Assembly: GCA_963759115.1 (NCBI GenBank)
Contig: CAVWXT010000005.1
Coordinates: 1,426,001-1,490,000 of the forward strand
Source: CAVWXT01 sp963759115
GTDB taxonomy: Bacteria > Planctomycetota > Planctomycetia > Pirellulales > Thermoguttaceae
Length of the DNA stretch: 64,000 nt
Direction: 5' to 3'
Of this stretch, positions 58,362 to 64,000 are shown one piece after another. Within the stretch, counting starts at the first letter, position 1; every line of letters starts with the position of its first letter. Both the position numbers and the translations under genes were made by a program. The notes beneath the pieces were generated by a model, which saw only the letters and a program-made list of their open reading frames with translations, did not search any database and was not told the DNA's origin.

Positions 58362-59126
58362 CTAATGCAACGGCGGGTCGGGGCGGACTTGAACCTGCAA
58401 GGCCCCGAGCATCCGCGTGATGGCCTCTTCCTTCTCCTTGATGAACGGCACGTTATCCAGGATGATCGCACGCCGCTCGTTGCTCGCTTGCAGAATCAAC
58501 CGTCCGGACCTCAGCAGCATGTACTCGAACACGTCGTTGATTTCCTTGTCGATCCGCAGATTGGGGGCGGAGAGGCGTTCGAGGTTGCTCAGGAATCCGT
58601 GGTGGTGGAGCAGTTCGTTCGGCCGGACCTCCCAATAGTCAAAGCGGCTGACGCAAATCACTCCCACGAAAATCAGGCCCAGCAGGCAGGCGAAGGTCCA
58701 GTAGAACGTCGCATTGGCCAGGGGGCGAAACCTCGCCAGCACGTCGGTGATCGAGGGGAGAATCTCCGGATTCCAGGTGAACAGAAGCGCCAATCCCGTG
58801 GCCACGGCAACCGCGAAGAAGAAGAGCGTCAGCGAGGTCGTGCGGGGAAAATCGAAGGCGAGGATTACGAGGTTGACGGCCAGCAGGCCCAAGAACAGTT
58901 TGGAGATCTCCACGGCCGTGGTGTGGGTCGGCTCAAGCGGATGGCCCGCGATGCTGAGGTAGATTGCCGCCACGATCGACGCCAGGAAGACGGGGTAAAG
59001 AAACACAACCTTAGGGTAGGAAACGAGAAAGACGTGATCGGGGGCTTTTTCCGCCTGCGCTGGCGGTAGGGGCGCCGGCGGCGGCGCTTGCGTCACTTTC
59101 GCGGTGGATGGAGCAGGTTCTGGCAT
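58362..59126 (-). CDS. Membrane protein with a PH-like C-terminal domain
   Basis: A 254-residue protein: a Pro/Ala-rich N-terminus, four helices (VVFLYPVFLASIVAAIYLSI, LFLGLLAVNLVILAFDF, LTLFFFAVAVATGLALLFTW, WTFACLLGLIFVGVICV), then DYWEVRPNELLHHHGFLSNLERLSAPNLRIDKEINDVFEYML, a bPH/YdbT-like strand pattern. Function unknown. Confidence 0.65.
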   Translation of the reverse strand: MPEPAPSTAKVTQAPPPAPLPPAQAEKAPDHVFLVSYPKVVFLYPVFLASIVAAIYLSIAGHPLEPTHTTAVEISKLFLGLLAVNLVILAFDFPRTTSLTLFFFAVAVATGLALLFTWNPEILPSITDVLARFRPLANATFYWTFACLLGLIFVGVICVSRFDYWEVRPNELLHHHGFLSNLERLSAPNLRIDKEINDVFEYMLLRSGRLILQASNERRAIILDNVPFIKEKEEAITRMLGALQVQVRPDPPLH

Positions 59127-59253
59127 CGGTTCTCACTCCCTTAGTGTAGCGGTGAACGGCAAGCCGCCTTTTGTTGAGAGGTTCGTGCAGCATGTCCCCT
59201 GTCAGAGGTCGTCGACAATTCTCTTTCGTGCAAGACTCGGCCGCCGCAGCCCT

Positions 59254-59298
59254 TTCTTGCTTTCGGAGGCCGGCCCCGCCGGGGATTACACCATTATC
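59254..59298 (+). repeat. 45-bp direct repeat, copy B
   Basis: TTCTTGCTTTCGGAGGCCGG through GATTACACCATTATC, in the 59127-59491 gap, which otherwise shows no gene. Confidence 0.7.
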
Positions 59299-59491
59299 AT
59301 GCCCCCTCCCATGCGAAAAAGGTAGTAGGGGCGTTTCGGCGAGCCTGCGCCGATTCCTACGGCGTGACCGGCCAACTCCGTGCGATGGGAATCGAAGTGA
59401 AAGGGTTGGGCAAGCCGCTCTCCGACTTGGTCCAAAGCGGCTGGAACGTTTTGACGTTCTGATGTTTTGGCCCGCCAGAACCGCCTCCGGT

Positions 59492-60714
59492 TCACTTGGC
59501 GGGGTTGGTCAGGCGTCCCATGAACAGGATGCTTCCGGTCGTCGTCTCGCGGATCAAGAACAGGAAGGGATGATCGGCACGGAAGACCGGGGGCTGCACC
59601 GTCTGGCGAGCCGCCGTGGCTCTCATCATGATGCCCGTGGCGGCCGCAGCCTCGGTGCCCTCCTCGTTCACGTCCACAAACGCCTTGTGGATCACGGCGG
59701 AGATCGAGAGGTCTTTTTGCTCGCTGATGCCGGAGAAATCGGCCTCCGCGGAAAATGCCCGCTTCATGCCCAGCGTCTCCAGCGTCGGCTTGAGGCCGAA
59801 GGAGGCTTCCATTTTGAACTTGGGGAGGTAGGTGACGACTTCGCGAGCCCGGAGCTTCGACAGCAGAGAGTCAAGCCGGTCCACAGAGATCGACTTCTCC
59901 AGTTCTGCGAGCCCATCCACTTTCTTCGGCAGGAGCACGACCATCGACAGTTCCCGGCCGGCGTAGGGCATCTCCAGCAGTTGGAGCGTGTCTTCTTCCG
60001 CGTAGCCCAATTCGGCCTTCTGGTGCATCAACGGCACTTTTACCTTGTCCTGGGCCGAGATCGCGAAGTCCTCCTCTTTGGTCGCCTTCTTGTCGAATGG
60101 CTTCACCCAGTCGCCCTTGAAGTACACGGCGTTGGTGAGCACCAGCCGGGTCATCCGATCCAGCGCCCCGCCGGAATGAGGTCCTTGATCTTGTCGCTGG
60201 TCTGCTGTTCGACCCACAGGTTGATTTCCCGTCGGGCGGCCTCAGTCTGGGCCACAAAATCCAACAGCGTCATTTCGGCGCCGTACTCTTGGCGGGTCAG
60301 CGCGAGAAACTCGGGCCGGATCGCATAGCCCTTCTGCCCCCACAAGCGATTCGCCACGCGGAGCTGATAGGCCCGCTTTTCACCTACGGCGTTCCATCGC
60401 TCCAGGAGTTGGCGATAATAGGCGTGCGCTTGCGTCAGGTCCTTGCCAAGATGGAGCACGCCGGCCATCTCCGCTTCGGTCTGGCCGCGAGCCCCGGCCG
60501 CCGTCATGGCCAGTGCCAGCGAGATGCTGGGAGGCGAGAAGAAGAGGTTCTTGCCCCGCTGCTCCCGATCCAACTGGGCGAACAAGTCGACGGCGAATTG
60601 GTTGTCGGCCCGAACCACCGGGCCGTACTCAGGCGGCTTCGCCTGCTCGGCGGCCACCTCGCGGCACATGGCAAGAGCCAGGCACGACAGCGGAAGTCCA
60701 AAGGCAAACTTCAT
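59492..60714 (-). CDS. Bacterial serpin, one frameshift
   Basis: An exported (signal FGLPLSCLALAMCREVAAE) serpin: NLFFSPPSISLALAMTAAGARGQTEAEM, LVLTNAVYFKGDWVKPFDKKAT, MPYAGRELSMVVLLPKK and a reactive-loop hinge VDVNEEGTEAAAATGIMM, the small-residue pattern of inhibitory serpins, then ADHPFLFLIRETTTGSILFMGRL. The break is near 60172 (GCGGGGCGC), where IPAG-ALDRM is expected; one G is likely missing. It would trap serine or cysteine proteases outside the cytoplasm. Confidence 0.88.
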
Positions 60715-60750
60715 GGCGGTATCTCCTTTTCTTGCGGCAACCGGTCGCGC

Positions 60751-60993
60751 TCACTTGGGCGCGATCGGCTTGCCGGCGGCATCCAAGGCGTCCTCCACCG
60801 TGAGCTTGGCCCCCAAGGCGGCGGCCAGGTTCGGAAGATCGTATTCGAGCAAGGCCCCTTGCACGACATTGACATACTGGTTGAGCGTCACGCGACGTTC
60901 AATCACACTTGCCCACGAGACGAGCGTTTTGGAAAGCTTTATCGCTGCAAACAGCCCGACAACCGCACACAACCAGTTGAAACGGCAAAACAT
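60751..60993 (-). CDS. Small hypothetical protein upstream of the serpin
   Basis: An 80-residue protein (MFCRFNWLCAVVGLFAAIKL...) with an N-terminal helix and a hydrophilic tail ending KPIAPK. AAGGAG precedes the ATG at 60993. It lies 36 bases upstream of the serpin in the same direction, so the two may be co-transcribed. Not recognised. Confidence 0.5.
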   Translation of the reverse strand: MFCRFNWLCAVVGLFAAIKLSKTLVSWASVIERRVTLNQYVNVVQGALLEYDLPNLAAALGAKLTVEDALDAAGKPIAPK

Positions 60994-61201
60994 GGCGATT
61001 TTCTCCTTGAGGATGCTCCCGGATCCGACGCTTCCCAGGCGATCCGTGTCTCGATGCGTTCCGGGCGGCACGTTCATTGTCGTCGAGAGCCGCACGCACG
61101 TCAACATGCCGCCGGCCGCGTGCCCGTGCGGATTGTCTTGACAGCCGCGGCCGATGCCAACGACAATGGCGACGCACAACTCTGCAAACGCACCTCGCCA
61201 A

Positions 61202-63166
61202 ATGGGCCAAGAATCCAAGAACCACGACTCGCCGACGGACCGCGTCCTGTCAGACGCCGCGCCTCGCGCCGCGGCGCCTTACGCGGGTATCGTGGTTTGC
61301 GCCTTTCTGCTGCTGGCAGTCGCTTTGGTATTCGGTCAAACGCTTCGACACGGTTTCGTCAACTACGATGACGAGAAGTACGTGTGTAAGAACCCACAGG
61401 TCGACGGTGGCCTGACGATCGAGGGCATCCGATGGGCCTTCGCCAGCCGCCATGCCAGCAATTGGCATCCGCTAACGTGGCTCTCCCATATGCTGGATTG
61501 CCAACTCTACGGGCTGGCGCCCTGGGGACATCACCTCACCAGCGTCTTGCTCCATGCGGCCACGGCGATCCTGCTCTTCCTGGTTCTGCGAAGGATGGCC
61601 GGTGATCTCTGGCCCAGCACCTTCGTGGCCGTTGTGTTCGCCGTCCATCCGTTGCGGGTCGAATCCGTGGCGTGGGTGGCCGAGCGGAAGGATGTGCTTA
61701 GCGGGCTGTTCTTCCTGCTGACCCTGGGCGCGTATCTCGGCTACGTTCGTCATCCCTTCTCTCTCGCCCGGTATCTGGCGGTGGCAGGGCTTTTCGCCCT
61801 GGGGTTGATGGCCAAGCCGATGCTGGTGACGCTGCCGTTGGTGTTGCTGTTGTTGGACTACTGGCCGTTGAGGCGGATGGTGCTGCCTTCATGTCCCCCG
61901 TGGCAACTGGTGGTCGAAAAGCTCCCGTTGCTTGTGCTGTCGGCCGCATCTTGTGCCGCGACGCTTTGGGCCCAGAGTGAAGCCCTTGCGGCTACGGATC
62001 AGGTGCCATTGCCCTGGCGGATCGGCAACGCGGCCGTGTCGTATGTTGTTTACCTGGGTCAGTCGTTTTGGCCCGCCGGCTTGACGGTGCTGTATCCCCA
62101 TCCCGGCTTGGCTCTGTCGGCGTGGAAGGCGACGGCGGCGATCCTGGCGCTGGGAGCGATCTGCGGGATCGTCGTGGCCCTGCGGCGGCGATGTCCGTAC
62201 CTGCTGGTGGGCTGGTTTTGGTACTTGGGAATGCTGCTGCCGGTGATCGGGCTCGTGCAGGTGGGACTGCAAGCGAGGGCCGACCGCTACACGTACTTGC
62301 CGCAGATCGGGCTCTGCATCGCCATGGCTTGGGGAGCGAATCACGTCACCCAGTCGTGGCCACATCGCGATTTGGTGTGCGGCATTGGAGCGGCGTTGAC
62401 GGTGACAACTTTGATGGCATGCGCGTGGCAGCAGACGACCCATTGGCTCAACAGCGAGACGCTATGGAACCGCGCCCTGGCCTGCACCACGGGCAATTAT
62501 ACGGCCCATTACAATTTGGGCGTCGCCCTGGCCGACCAAGGCCGACTCGACGCGGCGATCCAGCAGTACCGAGCGGCCGTGCAGGCCAAGCCGGACTACG
62601 CCGAGGCCCACTACAACCTGGGCCTGATCCTGGCCAACCGGGGACAAGTCGACGAGGCGATGGAGCACTACCAGGCGGCTGCGGACGTCGCGCCCGACTT
62701 CTCGGAGGCGCACAACAAGTTGGGCATCGCGCTGGTCGGCCGCGGGCGCTTCGACGAGGCGATCGCCCATTACCGCGCGGCGATCAAAGCCAAACCCGAC
62801 TACGCCGAAGCCCACAACAACCTCGGCAGCGCCTTGGCAAGCAAGGGAGAGGTCACGGAGGCGATGGAGCATTTTCTTGCCGCGTTGGAAATCCAGCCGA
62901 ACTATGCCGAGGCGCACAACAACCTCGGCGCGAGTCTGGAAGCGTGCGGAAATGTCGATGAGGCCATCGCCCAATATGAGCAGGCCATCAAGATCAAGCC
63001 CGACTACGCCGAGGCCCACAACAATCTGGGGGCGCTATTGGGCCGGCAGGGAAGTCTTTCGGAAGCGATCGCCCATTTTCGCCGGGCCTTGGAGATTGAC
63101 CCACAACATGCCGGCGCTCGGCGGAATCTGGGCATTGCCGTGGGCCAGCAGGGAGGAGGGTTGTAG
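61202..63166 (+). CDS. TPR membrane protein of the TMTC/O-mannosyl-like group
   Basis: About 654 residues. The N-terminal half is polytopic and resembles GT-C-type glycosyltransferases (GFVNYDDEKYV, NWHPLTWLSHMLDCQLYG, FAVHPLRVESVAWVAERKDVLSG). The C-terminal half has about six TPRs (AHYNLGVALADQGRLDAAIQQYRAAVQAKPDY and repeats). The DD in NYDDEKY and the HPxRVE motif match TMTC-like and bacterial planctomycete homologues. A donor or acceptor cannot be named. An upstream start at 61154 is possible. Confidence 0.8.
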   Translation: MGQESKNHDSPTDRVLSDAAPRAAAPYAGIVVCAFLLLAVALVFGQTLRHGFVNYDDEKYVCKNPQVDGGLTIEGIRWAFASRHASNWHPLTWLSHMLDCQLYGLAPWGHHLTSVLLHAATAILLFLVLRRMAGDLWPSTFVAVVFAVHPLRVESVAWVAERKDVLSGLFFLLTLGAYLGYVRHPFSLARYLAVAGLFALGLMAKPMLVTLPLVLLLLDYWPLRRMVLPSCPPWQLVVEKLPLLVLSAASCAATLWAQSEALAATDQVPLPWRIGNAAVSYVVYLGQSFWPAGLTVLYPHPGLALSAWKATAAILALGAICGIVVALRRRCPYLLVGWFWYLGMLLPVIGLVQVGLQARADRYTYLPQIGLCIAMAWGANHVTQSWPHRDLVCGIGAALTVTTLMACAWQQTTHWLNSETLWNRALACTTGNYTAHYNLGVALADQGRLDAAIQQYRAAVQAKPDYAEAHYNLGLILANRGQVDEAMEHYQAAADVAPDFSEAHNKLGIALVGRGRFDEAIAHYRAAIKAKPDYAEAHNNLGSALASKGEVTEAMEHFLAALEIQPNYAEAHNNLGASLEACGNVDEAIAQYEQAIKIKPDYAEAHNNLGALLGRQGSLSEAIAHFRRALEIDPQHAGARRNLGIAVGQQGGGL

Positions 63167-63189
63167 CGGCGCAACGTTGTGCCGTTGGA

Positions 63190-64000
63190 CTACCCATACA
63201 CGCAGCGCCGCCCTTCGTCGGCGTAAGCGCGAACGAGTTCCACGTCGGCGTCAAAGAAGTGGTCGGACGGGCAAAGGATGTAGCCGCCACCTTCCCCGGC
63301 CGCCTCAAAACAGCGGCGGACTTCTGCCCGTGTCTGCTCGGGCGTGCAACCTGCCAGAAAATGAAACTGGTCGAACCCGCCGATCAGGCAAACCTTGTCG
63401 CCGATGCGGCGTTTGGCCTCCGCCAGATCCACGTCGCCGCCCATGCCGCGCGGAGTGAAGGTCTCCATCGCGTCGGGTTTCATGGCGGCGAGTCGCTCCA
63501 GCAAGGGCATCATTCCGCCGCAGGTGTGATAGACCACGCGTTGGCCCGCTTCATGGAGGGCCGCGATGATCGGCGCGTCATAGGGCACCACAAATTCATC
63601 GAAGATGGCCGGTGAAATGACGGTCGAGCTGGCGTCGCCGCCGCCGAACTCGATCAGGTCGAAGGCCGCCCCTTTCATCGAACGGACGAACGTCAGCTTG
63701 CGGCGTTGGAGGATCTGCAGCAATTGATGTACCCAGGCCGGATCGTCGAACGTGGCCAGGATCAGCCGCTCGATGCCCACCAGGCAGGCCGCGTCCTGCC
63801 AGCAGCCCGGCTGGCCGAAGACGTCGAAACAGCAGACGTGGCCCCGCGTGATTCCGCGTTGGCCGAAAGCGTCGACCTGGCGATTGACCGCCGGCACGTC
63901 GCACTTGGGGGCCGGGCAGAACTCGCCGATCAACTCGATGTCGGATTTCTGCTTGATTAGCCGCTCCGTGACCCAGGTCGTGTATTGGTTGGACTGGAGC
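63190..64000 (-). CDS. Uroporphyrinogen decarboxylase (URO-D) family protein, 5' part missing
   Basis: The C-terminal 270 residues are present; the start lies beyond the window. Recognised pattern: FDLIEFGGGDASSTVISPAIFDEFVVPYDAPI, GQRVVYHTCGGMMPLLERL (the HxCG typical of corrinoid-methyltransferase-like URO-D proteins), ETFTPRGMGGDVDLAEAKRR and GGGYILCPSDHFFDAD. It is probably a MtaA/CmuA-like methyltransferase relative rather than HemE. Confidence 0.8.
   Translation of the reverse strand, partial: LQSNQYTTWVTERLIKQKSDIELIGEFCPAPKCDVPAVNRQVDAFGQRGITRGHVCCFDVFGQPGCWQDAACLVGIERLILATFDDPAWVHQLLQILQRRKLTFVRSMKGAAFDLIEFGGGDASSTVISPAIFDEFVVPYDAPIIAALHEAGQRVVYHTCGGMMPLLERLAAMKPDAMETFTPRGMGGDVDLAEAKRRIGDKVCLIGGFDQFHFLAGCTPEQTRAEVRRCFEAAGEGGGYILCPSDHFFDADVELVRAYADEGRRCVYG

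Noticed and set aside
55108..60172. The IS110 and serpin breaks as more extra-base events
   Set aside because: Family motifs (PGAG, IPAG-ALD) fit better with one G missing from a G run than with added bases, so they are a different type of change.

Overview
The window is a high-GC bacterial chromosome segment, most likely from a member of the Planctomycetota (Pirellulales-like). The grounds are the family mix: a DUF1571 exported protein, a Cys-rich CCPDDYC repeat protein, a Uma2-type protein, an ISAzo13-type transposase, degenerate sigma-54-activator-like regulators, a bacterial serpin, and large numbers of intergenic palindromes. This is an inference from gene content; no rRNA or tRNA gene was found to anchor it.

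Layout. 0-12.5 kb: the start of a NYN-domain gene, small exported and membrane proteins, an ISH3-type insertion sequence, a minus-strand ABC export cassette (metallophosphoesterase, ATPase, FtsX-type permease), a lipase-like hydrolase, ruvX, and a terminator at 12.5 kb. 12.7-31.6 kb: a complete 14-subunit NADH:quinone oxidoreductase (complex I) locus in the order nuoA-B-[aldo/keto reductase]-C-D-E-F-G-H-I-J-K-[ISAzo13-type IS]-L-M-N, preceded by a good promoter (TTGACC-17-TACAAT). 31.7-40.9 kb: two degenerate regulators, an mrp fragment, an M50 protease, lpxB, a CYTH protein, an MNT-HEPN pair overlapping a response regulator, a Uma2 protein and a lone MNT. 41-45.4 kb: a lower-GC accessory patch with two HNH endonucleases, an IS30 element and a Phd-type antitoxin. 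45.5-53.1 kb: an enolase-superfamily enzyme with a lactate-permease-like transporter, a vWA protein, chrA and an exported methyltransferase. 53.2-57.1 kb: repeat-rich, with an IS110 transposase and two planctomycete-type hypothetical genes. 57.1-64 kb: a HEAT-repeat protein, a membrane protein with a PH-like tail, a serpin, a TPR membrane protein and a partial uroporphyrinogen-decarboxylase-family gene.

Two features dominate. First, many genes, above all between 4.8 and 23.3 kb, are broken by single-base shifts, yet each piece still encodes highly conserved family sequence. In most cases dropping one base restores the frame. Consensus error is the simplest reading, but the clustering and recurring contexts deserve checking. 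Second, at least a dozen families of palindromic repeats fill intergenic spaces, and several copies lie inside coding sequence (nuoA, nuoD, nuoM, the ABC permease, the DUF6788-like gene). CDS coordinates for frameshifted genes span the whole reconstructed gene.
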